Assembly: GCF_000420025.1 (NCBI RefSeq)
Contig: NZ_ATUD01000016.1
Coordinates: forward strand, 18,674-82,673
DNA from: Patulibacter americanus DSM 16676
Lineage (GTDB): Bacteria; Actinomycetota; Thermoleophilia; Solirubrobacterales; Solirubrobacteraceae
DNA length: 64,000 bases
Reading direction: 5' to 3'
Both the position numbers and the translations under genes were made by a program. Positions 39,765 to 48,948 of the stretch are shown here, piece after piece (the stretch's first letter is position 1; each line of letters starts with the position of its first letter). The notes beneath the pieces are model-generated. The model made no database searches. It was not told the origin of the DNA and saw only the letters and a program-made list of their open reading frames with translations.

Positions 39765-40978
39765 CCGAGCAGACCACGACGGACACCCCGACCCTGCTGG
39801 ACGTGGATGCGCTCGTCCGGTTCACCCAGGAGCTCGTCCGCATCCGCAGCGTCCACGAGCCCGAGACGGGCAGCGACGAGTCCGTCGCCGCCGCCCTCGT
39901 CGCCGACCAGATGCGCGCGTTCGGGTGGGAGCCGCAGGTCGTCGAGGTAGCCCCCGGCCGGCCGAACGTCCTCGCGGTGATCGAGGGCGGGGGCGGCCCC
40001 GGGCCGACGCTCGGCTTCGAGGGCCACACGGACGTCGTGACGGAAGGCGACCTGGGTCAGTGGAGCGTCGAGCCCTACGGCGCCGAGATCCGCGACGGCC
40101 GCATGTACGGCCGCGGCACCGCCGACATGAAGGCGGGCGTCGCCTCCATGCTCTTCGGGGTCCGCGCGCTGCAGCTCGCCGGTCCCTTCCCCGGCCGCGT
40201 GGTGCTGCTCGTGCTCGCGGACGAGGAGGGCATGATGCTCGGCGCCAAGCACGTCGCCCAGACCGAGCTCGCGCGCTCGATCGACGCGTGCATCGTGTGC
40301 GAGCCCGAGGGCGACGAGGTCTGCGTGGCCGCGAAGGGCGCCGTCCGGATCGCCCTGGAGTTCCGCGGCCGGATGGCGCACGGCGCGATGCCGCACCAGG
40401 GCCGCAACCCGATCGTCGCCGCCGCCCGGCTCGTCGCCGCCCTCGAGGCCTACGAGGAGGGGCTGCGCGAGACCTACCCCGAGCACGAGCACCTCGGCGT
40501 GGTCCACGTGACGCCGACGGTCTCCCTGGCGGGCAGCCTGGACCAGGTCAACGTCATCCCCGCCGACGCCTCGGTGCGGATCGACGTGCGGACGGTCACC
40601 GGGGTCGACCACGCGCGGCTCGTCGCCGAGGTCGAGGCGCTGGCCCGCGAGGGCGCCCACCCCCTCGGCGTCTCCGTCACCGCCTCCGTCATCGACGACC
40701 GCCCCGCCGTCGAGATCGCCGAGGACCACCCCGTCGTGCAGGCGGTCGTCGCCGCCCACGAGGCCGAGACGGGCGTCGTGCCCGCCTACGGCGGCGTCCC
40801 CGGCGCCACCGACGGCACGATCCTGCAGCGCGACGCCGGCGTGCCCGTCGTCGTCTACGGCCCGGGCGACAAGTGGATCGCCCACCAGGCCGACGAGTAC
40901 GTCGACGTGGACGACCTCGACCGCTACGCCCGGGTCTACGCCGACGCCGCGCGCCGGTTCCTCGCGGGGGACCACTAG
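39761..40978 (+). CDS. M20 family peptidase/deacylase (ArgE/DapE/CPG2 type)
   Basis: A 405-aa di-zinc hydrolase. Ligand motifs: GFEGHTDVVTEG (His and Asp), YGRGTADMKAG (bridging Asp), LADEEGMMLG (catalytic Glu pair), CIVCEPEGD (ligand) and KWIAHQADEYVDV (last His). The dimerisation domain insert includes MAHGAMPHQGRNPI. M20 enzymes remove acyl groups from amino acids or cleave peptides. Placed directly after a peptide-type importer (ATGA overlap), it probably processes the imported compound in the cytoplasm; there is no signal peptide. Confidence 0.92.
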   Translation: MTEQTTTDTPTLLDVDALVRFTQELVRIRSVHEPETGSDESVAAALVADQMRAFGWEPQVVEVAPGRPNVLAVIEGGGGPGPTLGFEGHTDVVTEGDLGQWSVEPYGAEIRDGRMYGRGTADMKAGVASMLFGVRALQLAGPFPGRVVLLVLADEEGMMLGAKHVAQTELARSIDACIVCEPEGDEVCVAAKGAVRIALEFRGRMAHGAMPHQGRNPIVAAARLVAALEAYEEGLRETYPEHEHLGVVHVTPTVSLAGSLDQVNVIPADASVRIDVRTVTGVDHARLVAEVEALAREGAHPLGVSVTASVIDDRPAVEIAEDHPVVQAVVAAHEAETGVVPAYGGVPGATDGTILQRDAGVPVVVYGPGDKWIAHQADEYVDVDDLDRYARVYADAARRFLAGDH

Positions 40979-40983
40979 CCCCC

Positions 40984-41688
40984 ATGGGCGACTCGGACAG
41001 CATCAGCTGGCGTGGCCGGATCCGGCTCGTCGACGAGGTGGCCCAGGTGCTGCGCGAGCGCATCTACGCCGGCGCGTACGAGCCGGGTGCCGCGCTGCGC
41101 CAAGAGCAGCTCGCCGCCGACCTGCAGGTCTCCCGCACCCCGCTGCGCGAGGCGCTGCGGGTGCTCGAGCGCGAGGGCCTCTTGACCGCCGAGCCCGGCC
41201 GCGGCGTCCGCGTCGTCGCCATCGACCACGAGACGCTGCTGGACGCCTACGCGGTCCGTGAGGTCCTCGACGGGCTCGCCGCCCGCCTCGCCGCGCTGCG
41301 CGCCACCCGCGCCGACGTCGCCGAGCTCGAGGAGATGCTCGAGCGCCAGCACACGTTCACGGACGCCTCCGGGTCCTTCGACGTCGGCGGCTACACGCAG
41401 GCCAACGTCGCCTTCCACGCCCGCATCGTCGACCTGGCCGACAACGACTTCGTCACCGGGCAGCTCCCCCTGGTGCCGCTGACCTCCCAGGTGTTCGTGC
41501 CGAAGCGGCTGATCGCCGAGGACCGCGCCCGCAGCGCCGTCGCCGAGCACGAGCTGATCGTCGCCGCCATCGCCAAGGGCGACGGAGCGCAGGCCGAGGA
41601 GCAGGCCCGGCAGCACATCCGGGTCACCATCGACGGCCTCCTCCGGACCCGCGAGCAACAGGCGGAGCGGGTGCCGTCCACCCCATGA
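40984..41688 (+). CDS. GntR family regulator, FCD subfamily
   Basis: A 234-aa regulator. The winged HTH is RLVDEVAQVLRERIYAGAYEPGAALRQEQLAADLQVSRTPLREALRVLEREGLLTAEPGRGVRVV (residues about 14-78). The FCD helical domain follows, with candidate metal/ligand histidines in NVAFHARIVDLA, AEHELIVAAI and ARQHIRVTIDG. It lies inside the operon it probably controls, 5 bases after the peptidase gene. The palindrome at 34418-34432 is the likely binding site. The inducer may be a carboxylic acid from the pathway. Confidence 0.9.
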   Translation: MGDSDSISWRGRIRLVDEVAQVLRERIYAGAYEPGAALRQEQLAADLQVSRTPLREALRVLEREGLLTAEPGRGVRVVAIDHETLLDAYAVREVLDGLAARLAALRATRADVAELEEMLERQHTFTDASGSFDVGGYTQANVAFHARIVDLADNDFVTGQLPLVPLTSQVFVPKRLIAEDRARSAVAEHELIVAAIAKGDGAQAEEQARQHIRVTIDGLLRTREQQAERVPSTP

Positions 41689-41801
41689 GCGGCACCCCGT
41701 CGGCCCACGGCGGCGTCGCCGTCCCCGGCGCGCCCGGCCCGCGCCTGACCATCCCCTTCCTGTCCCCGCCTTCCCCCGAGGTGCCTCCCCGTGCCCACTG
41801 A
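41685..41801 (+). CDS. 38-residue Pro-rich small ORF
   Basis: ATG 41685 overlaps the GntR stop (ATGA, 41685-41688). The ORF runs 38 codons to TGA 41799-41801, past the GTG start of the SDR gene at 41791. Thirty-five of 38 third positions are G or C, as in real genes here. The peptide is Pro/Gly/Ala-rich (PGPRLTIPFLSPPSPEVPPRAH) with no known motif. It may keep ribosomes moving across the 102-base gap; a functional peptide is less likely. Confidence 0.3.
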   Translation: MSGTPSAHGGVAVPGAPGPRLTIPFLSPPSPEVPPRAH

Positions 41802-42606
41802 CACCCCCTCCACCGCCGCCCCGCAGGCCGGGGCGCGCCCCGTGCCCCACGCGAGCGGCCGCCGGCTCGAGGGCCGCATCGCGATCGTGACGGGCGCCGG
41901 CTCGGGCATCGGGCGCGCGACCGCCGCGCGGCTGGCCGACGAGGGCGCGTCCGTCGTGGCCTCCGACCGCGACGAGGCCGCCGCCCTGCAGACCGCCGAG
42001 GCGATCGGCGCCCACGCCCTCGCCGTCCAGGCCGACGTCACCGACCCCGACGCCATGGCCCGGCTCGTCGCGGAGACCGTCGCCCGCTTCGGCGGCGTCG
42101 ACGTCTTCCACAACAACGCGGGGATGGCACAGGCCGCCAAGCCGCTGGCCGACGTCGGCCGGGGGGAGTGGGACGCCCTCATCGCGGTCAACCTGACCGC
42201 CTTCTTCGTCGGCGCGCAGGCCGTCGCCCCGGCGATGCGCGAGCGCGGCGGCGGGTCGATCGTCGTGACCGCGTCGACGTCCGCCGTGCACCCGCGGCCG
42301 GGCCTCTCCGCCTACGCCGCCGCGAAGAGCGGCGTTCTCGGCCTGACCCGCGCGCTGGCGCTCGAGCTCGCCGCGGACAGGATCCGCGTCAACGCGATCA
42401 ACCCCGTGGCGGTGAAGACGCCGATGCTCCACGAGTTCAAGCTCGCCGCGGAGGACGAGCTGCTGGACAAGATGGCCGCCACGATCCCGCTGGGCAGCGC
42501 GATCGACGCGGAGGACGTCGCCGCCGCGGTGGCCTACCTCGCGTCGGACGACGCCCGCTACGTCACCGGCATCGCGCTCAACGTCGATGGCGGGCGGGAC
42601 CTGTGA
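41791..42606 (+). CDS. Short-chain dehydrogenase (SDR), alcohol-oxidising type
   Basis: A 271-aa SDR from GTG 41791, with an upstream GAGG. Motifs: IAIVTGAGSGIGRATAARL (cofactor), VFHNNAGMAQA, GSIVVTASTSAVHPRPGLSAYAAAKSGVLGLTRAL (Ser, Tyr-x-x-x-Lys) and YVTGIALNVDGGRDL at the C-terminus. The acidic residue after strand 2 (SDRDEA) favours NAD. Its stop overlaps the aldehyde dehydrogenase start (GTGA), so it probably makes the aldehyde which that enzyme oxidises. Confidence 0.92.
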   Translation: MPTDTPSTAAPQAGARPVPHASGRRLEGRIAIVTGAGSGIGRATAARLADEGASVVASDRDEAAALQTAEAIGAHALAVQADVTDPDAMARLVAETVARFGGVDVFHNNAGMAQAAKPLADVGRGEWDALIAVNLTAFFVGAQAVAPAMRERGGGSIVVTASTSAVHPRPGLSAYAAAKSGVLGLTRALALELAADRIRVNAINPVAVKTPMLHEFKLAAEDELLDKMAATIPLGSAIDAEDVAAAVAYLASDDARYVTGIALNVDGGRDL

Positions 42607-43994
42607 GCACCGCCGCCCCGACGTTCCCCGCCGTGGACCCCGCGACCCGTCAGCCGTTCGCCGAGGTCGTCGAGATGACGCCGGCGCAGGTCGACGAGGT
42701 CGTCCGCTCCGCCCGCGACGCGCAGCGCACCTCGCACGAGTGGCGGTTCCCCGTCAACCGCGCCGCCGCGCTCTCCCGCCTGGCCCGGCTGATCGAGCGT
42801 GACGGCGCCGAGCTGGCCGAGCTCGAGTGCCGCGACACGGGCAAGCCCATGGCCCAGGCCGTGGCCGACGTGGCCGTCACCGTCCGCTACCTCGAGTTCT
42901 ACGCGGGTGCCTGCGACAAGCTCGAGGGCCGCTCGATCCCGCTCGGCCCCGACGTCGTGGACTACACCCTGCGGGTGCCGTGGGGCGTCTGCGCGCAGAT
43001 CATCCCCTGGAACTACCCGCTGCAGATGATCACCCGCGTCGCCGCGCCGGCCCTGGCCGGCGGCAACGCCGTGGTCGTCAAGCCGTCCGAGCTGGCCTCG
43101 CAGACTCCGATCCGCTGGGCGCAGCTCGCGGTCGAGGCCGGGATCCCGGAGGGGATGGTCGGCATCGCCACCGGACACGGCGCCGTCGGCGCCGCGCTCG
43201 TGGACCACCCCGACGTCGCGCACGTGACGTTCGTGGGCTCCGCCGCCACGGGGACCGCCGTCGCGCACGCGTGCGCCGAGCGGCTCGTGCCCGTGGAGCT
43301 CGAGCTCGGCGGCAAGTCGCCGAACGTCGTCTTCGCCGACGCCGACCTCGACCGCGTGGTCCCGGCCGTCGTCAAGGCGCTGATCCAGAACGCCGGGCAG
43401 AGCTGCTCGGCCGGCAGTCGCCTGCTCGTCCACGCCGACATCCACGACGAGGTCGTCGCGCGGGTCGGCGACGCGCTCGACGCCCTGCGGATCGGGCCGG
43501 GCAAGGACGACCCCGACCTGGGCCCCGTCGTCGCGCAGACCCAGCTCGACCGCGCGCTCGGCATGCTCGACACGGCCCGCCGCGAGGGTGCGACCGTCGC
43601 CCGCGGTGGCGAGCGCCCCGCGGGCCACGAGGACGACTGGTACCTGCAGGCCACGCTCGTCACCGGCGTCACGCCCGGGATGGAGCTGTTCCGCGAGGAG
43701 GTCTTCGGGCCGGTGCTCGCCACGACGCCGTTCACGACGGACGCCGAGGCCATCGAGCTCGCCAACGACTCGCCCTACGGCCTCGTCGCGGGCGTCTGGA
43801 CCCGCGACCTCTCGCGCGCCCACCGGGTCGCCGCGGCGATCGACGTCGGGCAGGTCTTCGTCAACTCCTATGGCGTCGCCGGCGGCGTCGAGATCCCGTT
43901 CGGCGGGATGAAGCGCTCCGGCTACGGGCGCGGAAAGGGCATGGACGCGATGTTCGCCTACACCCAGGTCAAGAACGTGTGCGTGGCGCTGTGA
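42603..43994 (+). CDS. Aldehyde dehydrogenase (NAD+-dependent family)
   Basis: A 463-aa ALDH. Catalytic Glu lies in LELGGKSPNVVF and the catalytic Cys in NAGQSCSAGSRLLV. NAD-site residues are in PWNYPLQMI, VVKPSELAS and FVGSAATGTAV; the C-terminal EIPFGGMKRSGYGRGKGMDAMFAYTQVKNV completes the family pattern. It is slightly short at the N-terminus compared with betaine or gamma-aminobutyraldehyde dehydrogenases but otherwise intact. The start (GTG 42603) and the next gene's start are both GTGA overlaps. Confidence 0.93.
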   Translation: MSTAAPTFPAVDPATRQPFAEVVEMTPAQVDEVVRSARDAQRTSHEWRFPVNRAAALSRLARLIERDGAELAELECRDTGKPMAQAVADVAVTVRYLEFYAGACDKLEGRSIPLGPDVVDYTLRVPWGVCAQIIPWNYPLQMITRVAAPALAGGNAVVVKPSELASQTPIRWAQLAVEAGIPEGMVGIATGHGAVGAALVDHPDVAHVTFVGSAATGTAVAHACAERLVPVELELGGKSPNVVFADADLDRVVPAVVKALIQNAGQSCSAGSRLLVHADIHDEVVARVGDALDALRIGPGKDDPDLGPVVAQTQLDRALGMLDTARREGATVARGGERPAGHEDDWYLQATLVTGVTPGMELFREEVFGPVLATTPFTTDAEAIELANDSPYGLVAGVWTRDLSRAHRVAAAIDVGQVFVNSYGVAGGVEIPFGGMKRSGYGRGKGMDAMFAYTQVKNVCVAL

Positions 43995-45079
43995 GCACGC
44001 CGCAGAACGGCCGCACCGTGCGGGTCGCCGCCGTGCGCGGCGACGGCATCGGCCCCGAGGTCGTCGACGCCGCGCTGCCCGTGATCGCCGCGGCCGCGCG
44101 CTTGGACGGCGCGGGGCTCGAGGTCACCGACCTCGACTGGGGCGGCGACCGCCTGCTGCGCACGGGCACCGCGATGCCGGACGACGCGCTCGACGTCGTC
44201 CGCGCCCACGACGCCGTGCTCTTCGGCGCCGTCGGCCACCCCAAGGTCGACCCCGACGTGTCCGTCTGGACGCTCGTCCTGCCGCTGCGCAAGGGCCTGC
44301 AGCTCTACGCGAACCTGCGGCCCGTGGTGGGCTGGGAGGGCATCGAGACCCCGGCCCGCGACGGCGCGAAGGTCGACTTCCTCGTCGTCCGCGAGAACAC
44401 GGAGGGCGAGTACTCCGGGATCGGCGGGCGGGTCCACCAGGGCACCCCGGACGAGGTCGCCACGGAGGTCGCCGTCCACTCCCGCCGCGCGATCGAGCGG
44501 ATCGCCCGCGTCGGGTTCGCCCAGGCGCGCGAGCGCGGGCAGACGCTCACCCTGGCGACGAAGAGCAACGTCGCCCGGCACGGCTACGGCCTGTGGGACG
44601 AGGTCGTCTTCGGCCTCGGCGCGGCCGAGTTCCCCGACGTCGCACTGGAGAAGCTCTACGTCGACGCGCTCGCGACACGGATGGTCGCCCGCCCGGAGTC
44701 GATGGGCGTGGTGCTCTGCTCCAACCTCTTCGGCGACATCCTCTCGGACCTCGGCGCCCCGTTCGCTGGCGGACTCGGGATGGCGCCGAGCGCGAACGTC
44801 GCCCCGGGGCAGGACGGTCCGGGCTTCTTCGAGCCCGTGCACGGCTCGGCGCCCGACATCGCGGGGCAGGGCATCGCCAACCCCCTGGCCGCCGTCCTCT
44901 CCGGCGCGATGCTGCTGCGCGAGAACGGCTGCCCGCAGGGGGCCACCGCCCTGGAGCGCGCGGTCGGCGAGGCGGTCCGCGACGGCGCGGCCCGCACCCG
45001 CGACCTCGGAGGCACCGCAACGACCGCGCAGGCAGCCGACGCGGTCGCCGACGCGCTGCCCCGACCCGTCGCGGTCTGA
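43991..45079 (+). CDS. Beta-decarboxylating dehydrogenase (tartrate/D-malate/isopropylmalate family)
   Basis: A 362-aa NAD-dependent hydroxyacid decarboxylating dehydrogenase. [14 protein letters not shown] opens the fold. [50 protein letters not shown] and [25 protein letters not shown] are the substrate and metal regions. Replacement of the usual PRG/PRT segment by [14 protein letters not shown] is like TtuC/DmlA (tartrate or D-malate dehydrogenase) rather than LeuB. It would turn a 2-hydroxyacid with a beta-carboxylate into a 2-oxoacid, a possible feed for the flanking 2-oxoacid dehydrogenases. It is the last gene of the operon. Confidence 0.88.
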   Translation: MSTPQNGRTVRVAAVRGDGIGPEVVDAALPVIAAAARLDGAGLEVTDLDWGGDRLLRTGTAMPDDALDVVRAHDAVLFGAVGHPKVDPDVSVWTLVLPLRKGLQLYANLRPVVGWEGIETPARDGAKVDFLVVRENTEGEYSGIGGRVHQGTPDEVATEVAVHSRRAIERIARVGFAQARERGQTLTLATKSNVARHGYGLWDEVVFGLGAAEFPDVALEKLYVDALATRMVARPESMGVVLCSNLFGDILSDLGAPFAGGLGMAPSANVAPGQDGPGFFEPVHGSAPDIAGQGIANPLAAVLSGAMLLRENGCPQGATALERAVGEAVRDGAARTRDLGGTATTAQAADAVADALPRPVAV

Positions 45080-45089
45080 AGGCCGGGGG

Positions 45090-45133
45090 CCGGGGCGGCC
45101 GCGCCCCGGTCGGTCCTCCGGGCAGCAGGACCG
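45090..45133. terminator. Bidirectional terminator hairpins
   Basis: CCGGGGC-ggccgc-GCCCCGG (45090-45109) and CGGTCCT-N9-AGGACCG (45111-45133) lie between the convergent catabolic operon and the second 2-oxoacid dehydrogenase operon. Confidence 0.6.
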
Positions 45134-45158
45134 GCGGGCGCGGCCTCCGGCCGCCGCC

Positions 45159-46628
45159 TCAGGCCGCGGCGCCGCCCTCGATCCGCCGGCGCAGGGCGGT
45201 GAGGAACCGGGCGGCGTAGACGCCGTCGAGCACCCGGTGGTCCCAGCTCATGCAGAGGTTGACCATCGGGCGGATCGCGATGCTCTCCCGGCCGTCGGCG
45301 TCCGTCACGACGACGGGCCGGCGGACGATCGCCTCCAGGTCGAGGATCGCCACCTGCGGCACGTTGATCACCGGCGTGGCGATGAGCGCGCCCGAGGCCC
45401 CGGGGTTCGTGATCGTGAAGGTGCCGCCGCGGACTTCGTCCGGGGCGAGCCGCCGCTCCCGGGCGCGCACCGCGACGTCCTTGATGCGCCGCGCGATGCC
45501 CTCCGCGCTCAGGTCCTGCGCGTCGTGGAGCACGGGGACGATCAGACCCTCCTCGCCGAGCGAGACCGCGATGCCCAGGTGCACGCGCTCGTACCGCCGC
45601 AGGGTCTCGCCGTCGAACGTGGCGTTCAGGGCCGGGAACTCGCGCAGCGCGTCGATCGCGTGGCGGGCCAGGAGCGGCAGCGCGGTGACGCCGAGCTCCC
45701 GGCGCTGGCGCTCGATGCGGCTCATGTCGCACTCCACGACCGTCGTGCAGTGCGCGGCGGTGTCCAGGGCGCGGCGCATCGCGGTGCCGATGCTCGTGCG
45801 CATCCGCGACATCGGGGTGACGACGCCGCCCAGGTCGTCCGGGACGGCCGGCGCCGGGGCCGGGGACGCCGACGGGGCCGTCGCGGCCGACGACGCTCGG
45901 GCGACGGGCGACGGCGCCGGCGGGACCGCGGGGGTCGCGGGCGTCGTCGGGGGGACGACGTCGGTCGCGCCGCCCGCCGGGACGGCTTGAGCGCCCGCCA
46001 CGAGCAACGTCGGGTCGGCCCGGTAGGGCGACTCGATGTGCATCGGGGCGTCGTCGCCCGCGCCACCGTGCGCGTCCGCGGCGGGTGCCGGCGCCGCCGC
46101 GCCGGTGCCCTGCGCCACGGCGTCGAGGACGTCGCGCTTCGTCACGCGGCCGTGGCGGCCGGAGCCCTCCAGGCGGGTGACGTCGAGGCCGTGCTCGTCG
46201 GCGATCCGGGCCGCCACGGGGGAGGAGCCGCGGAGCTGCTCCCGCCGCGAGGGCCGGGAGGCGTTGCTGCCCGTGGCCGCGCCGGCGGGCGCGGTGGAAG
46301 GGGTGCCGCCGCTGGCTGCGTCCGCTACGGGCGTGACGTCACCCTCCGGCGCGCCATCGGTCGCCGCGCCGCCGTCCGAGGCCGCATCGCCGTTCGGCGC
46401 CGCGCCGCCGCCCGTGTCGATCCGCGCCAGCACGGTGCCGACCGCGACGGTCTCGCCCGTGGCGACGAGCACCTCGGCGACCGTGCCGGTCGCGGGGGAG
46501 GGGCACTCGCTGTCGACCTTGTCCGTCGAGATCTCGCAGATCGGGGCGTCGGCGGCGATCGGGTCGCCCGGGCCGACGTGCCACTCGACGATCGTGCCCT
46601 CCACGACGGAGGTGCCCATGGCGGGCAT
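45159..46628 (-). CDS. bkdC: 2-oxoacid dehydrogenase E2, copy 2
   Basis: An E2 of about 489 aa with the same domain order as copy 1: one lipoyl domain ([14 protein letters not shown] with the lipoyl Lys), a Gly/Ala/Pro linker, the subunit-binding domain ([34 protein letters not shown]), a second linker and the catalytic core ending [21 protein letters not shown] 46628 is used, but it begins directly at MPAMGTS. Copy 1 and most E2s have a few residues before this point, so a CTG or other start between 46628 and the E1beta stop (46657) is possible. Last gene of the Lrp-linked operon. Confidence 0.88.
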   Translation of the reverse strand: MPAMGTSVVEGTIVEWHVGPGDPIAADAPICEISTDKVDSECPSPATGTVAEVLVATGETVAVGTVLARIDTGGGAAPNGDAASDGGAATDGAPEGDVTPVADAASGGTPSTAPAGAATGSNASRPSRREQLRGSSPVAARIADEHGLDVTRLEGSGRHGRVTKRDVLDAVAQGTGAAAPAPAADAHGGAGDDAPMHIESPYRADPTLLVAGAQAVPAGGATDVVPPTTPATPAVPPAPSPVARASSAATAPSASPAPAPAVPDDLGGVVTPMSRMRTSIGTAMRRALDTAAHCTTVVECDMSRIERQRRELGVTALPLLARHAIDALREFPALNATFDGETLRRYERVHLGIAVSLGEEGLIVPVLHDAQDLSAEGIARRIKDVAVRARERRLAPDEVRGGTFTITNPGASGALIATPVINVPQVAILDLEAIVRRPVVVTDADGRESIAIRPMVNLCMSWDHRVLDGVYAARFLTALRRRIEGGAAA

Positions 46629-46656
46629 GAGGACGTCGACCAGGCCGACGGCGGTC

Positions 46657-47622
46657 TCAGTAGGCGAGGAGCTCACGAGCGGCCTCCGCGATGCGGTCGG
46701 GGGTGGGCAGCACGGACGCCTCGAGCGTCGGGCTGAACGGGATCGGCACGTCGGGCGTGGCGATCCGGCGGACGGGGCCGTCGAGGTCGGAGAACGCGCG
46801 GTCGGCGACGAGCGCGGCGACCTGGGCGCCCGCGGCACACGTCTCGTTGGCCTCGTCGACGATCAGGACCTTGCTCGTGCGGCGGACGGAGGCGAGGATC
46901 GCCTCCTCGTCCAGGGGCACGAGCGAGCGCAGGTCGAGGACCTCGACGCGGCCGGGCTCGAACGTGTCGGCGGCGGCCAGCGCCGCGTGCACCATCGCGC
47001 CGTAGGCGACGATCGTCAGCTCCTCGCCGGCGCGGACGACGCGGGCCTCGAAGGGCTCGAGGTGCGTGCCCTCGGGGACCTCGCCCTTCTGGCGCCGGTA
47101 GAGGTTCTTGTGCTCGAGGAAGCAGACCGGGTTGGGGTCGCGCAGGGCGCTCATCAGCAGGCCCTTCGCGTCGGCCGGGGTGCTCGGCGCCACGACCTTC
47201 AGGCCCGGGGCGTGCATGAACCACGCCTCGGGGTTCTGCGAGTGGAACGGGCCGCCCGCGAAGCCGCCGCCCGTCGGCAGGCGCAGCACCATCGGCACGG
47301 CCAGGCCCGTGCGGTAGTGCATCTTGCCCGCGACGTTGACGAGCTGGTCGAACCCGCAGGCCACGAAGTCGGAGAACTGCATCTCGGCCACCGGCCGCAG
47401 CCCCGCCAGCGCCGCCCCGACGGACGCGCCGATGATCGCCGACTCCGCGATCGGGGTGTCCTGCACGCGGTCGGCGCCGAACTCGTCGTACAGGCCGGCG
47501 GTGGCCTTGAACGCCCCGCCGAACGCGCCGACGTCCTCGCCGAGCACGAAGACCCGCTCGTCCTGGCGCATCTCCGTGCGCAGGCCGTCCGTGATGGCCT
47601 GCAGGTAGGTCATGGTGCTCAT
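46657..47622 (-). CDS. bkdB: 2-oxoacid dehydrogenase E1 beta, copy 2
   Basis: A 321-aa beta subunit nearly identical in pattern to copy 1 (MTYLQAITDGLRTEMRQDERVFVLGEDVGAFGGAFKATAGL ... PDVPIPFSPTLEASVLPTPDRIAEAARELLAY). ATG 47622 overlaps the E1alpha stop (ATGA, 47619-47622), as in copy 1, and supports it over the longer ORF to 47652. Together with E1alpha it forms the thiamine-dependent decarboxylase of the branched-chain complex. Confidence 0.92.
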   Translation of the reverse strand: MSTMTYLQAITDGLRTEMRQDERVFVLGEDVGAFGGAFKATAGLYDEFGADRVQDTPIAESAIIGASVGAALAGLRPVAEMQFSDFVACGFDQLVNVAGKMHYRTGLAVPMVLRLPTGGGFAGGPFHSQNPEAWFMHAPGLKVVAPSTPADAKGLLMSALRDPNPVCFLEHKNLYRRQKGEVPEGTHLEPFEARVVRAGEELTIVAYGAMVHAALAAADTFEPGRVEVLDLRSLVPLDEEAILASVRRTSKVLIVDEANETCAAGAQVAALVADRAFSDLDGPVRRIATPDVPIPFSPTLEASVLPTPDRIAEAARELLAY

Positions 47623-48743
47623 GCCGCGGCCTCCGGGGAGTGGAAGCTCCACGGGGCGTCGCCCCGGCCGAGGGTCGCGGGCTCGCCGGCGCAGAAGACG
47701 TCGGAGGTCGCCACGGCCGGGTCGGGCAGCGGGGCGGTCAGCGCGACCGTCACGGCCTGCTCGAGCTCGGCGGCGACGCGCTCGCGCACCGCCGCGGTGT
47801 CGACGCCCTGCTCCGTCAGCCGGGCGTCGTAGCGCGTGAGCGGGTCCTTCGGCGTCCAGCTCGCGAGCAGCTCCGGGTCGACGTAGCGCTGGTCGTCGTG
47901 GGCGCCGTGGCCGTGCATCCGCATCGTCCGCGCCTCGACGAGCGTGGGGCCGTCGCCGGCGAGCGCCCGCAGCCGCGCGGCGTGCACGGCCGCGTGGACC
48001 GCTTCGACGTCGTTGCCGTCGACCGTGGTCGACGCGACGCCGTAGCCCGCGGCTCGCTCTGCGGGGCCGACCACGAACTGCCGGTCCGACGGGGTGGAGT
48101 ACGCCAGGCCGTTGTTCTCGCAGACGAAGACCACGGGCTCCTTGCGGACGCCCGCCCAGTTCATCGCCTCGTGCCAGTCGCCGCGCGAGGTGGCGCCGTC
48201 GCCGAAGAAGCTCAGGGCGACACGCCGCTCGCCGCGCATGCGGAACGCCATCGCCAGCCCGACGGCGACGACCATCATGTCGGGCAGCATCGAGACCATC
48301 CCGACGACGCCGCGCGCGCGGTCGCCGAAGTGGACGTTGCCCTCGCGGCCGTGGCTGAGCGCGTTCTGCCGGCCCATGTAATGGCGCAGGATCTCCGTGA
48401 CGTCGGTGCCGCGCACGAGGTGCGCGCCGAGGTCGCGGATCAGCGGCGAGCAGACGACGTCGTCGGGCCCCAGCGCGAAGGTGGCGCCCACGGAGATCGC
48501 CTCCTGGCCGCGGCCGTCGTAGAACGAACCGGGGACCTTGCCCTGCTTGTAGAGCGCGACCCCGCGCTCCTCGATCGCGCGCATCTGGACGAGGAAGCGG
48601 TACAGCGCGAGCCGGTCGTCGGGCGTGAGGGCGGGGTCCGACGCGGCGGCCTCCGCGTCCGGGGCCGCGGCGTCGGGGGCGCCGGCCTTCGGACGGGGGC
48701 CTGCGGCGGGGGTGGGCGACTCGGCGCGGGTGAGGGTGGCCAT
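47619..48743 (-). CDS. bkdA: 2-oxoacid dehydrogenase E1 alpha, copy 2
   Basis: A 374-aa E1alpha. The TPP site is GREGNVHFGDRARGVVGMVS with FFGDGATSRGDWHEAMNWAGVRKEPVVFVCENN (GDG...NN, where copy 1 has GEG). RMHGHGAHDDQRYVDPE is the loop counterpart. The first 35 residues are a Pro/Ala/Asp extension. ATG 48743 has AAGGA 9 bases upstream. It is divergent from an AsnC/Lrp-family gene, as bkd operons are from bkdR, which supports branched-chain amino-acid degradation. Confidence 0.92.
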   Translation of the reverse strand: MATLTRAESPTPAAGPRPKAGAPDAAAPDAEAAASDPALTPDDRLALYRFLVQMRAIEERGVALYKQGKVPGSFYDGRGQEAISVGATFALGPDDVVCSPLIRDLGAHLVRGTDVTEILRHYMGRQNALSHGREGNVHFGDRARGVVGMVSMLPDMMVVAVGLAMAFRMRGERRVALSFFGDGATSRGDWHEAMNWAGVRKEPVVFVCENNGLAYSTPSDRQFVVGPAERAAGYGVASTTVDGNDVEAVHAAVHAARLRALAGDGPTLVEARTMRMHGHGAHDDQRYVDPELLASWTPKDPLTRYDARLTEQGVDTAAVRERVAAELEQAVTVALTAPLPDPAVATSDVFCAGEPATLGRGDAPWSFHSPEAAA

Positions 48744-48840
48744 GCTCGGGGTCCTTGGTCGTCGTCGCGCGCCTCGGCGGCCGGGCGGGGCACCCGTCAC
48801 CTGCGCGTGAGGATCAGTCAACCCCTGTGACGCCGCGCAC

Positions 48841-48918
48841 GCAACGGTCCCCGGCGACAATCGTGCCTCTGGCGCAACGGATCGGCGGCGATCGGGCCGA
48901 CGGCGATGATCCGTTGCG
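48841..48918. promoter_or_regulatory. Phased Lrp-type binding sites
   Basis: Three related sites: GCAACGG at 48841-48847, CGCAACGGATC at 48873-48883 and its exact inverse GATCCGTTGCG at 48908-48918. Centre spacings are about 33-35 bases, close to three helical turns, as expected for an Lrp octamer that wraps DNA. They lie between the divergent bkd operon and the Lrp gene. Confidence 0.55.
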
Positions 48919-48936
48919 TCCCGGCGGCTCTGCCGG

Positions 48937-48942
48937 TAGCGT
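48937..48942 (+). promoter_or_regulatory. -10 element TAGCGT, leaderless-type
   Basis: TAGCGT lies 6 bases before GTG 48949 of the Lrp gene and about 19 bases after the last Lrp site. Confidence 0.42.
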
Positions 48943-48948
48943 CGGCCC

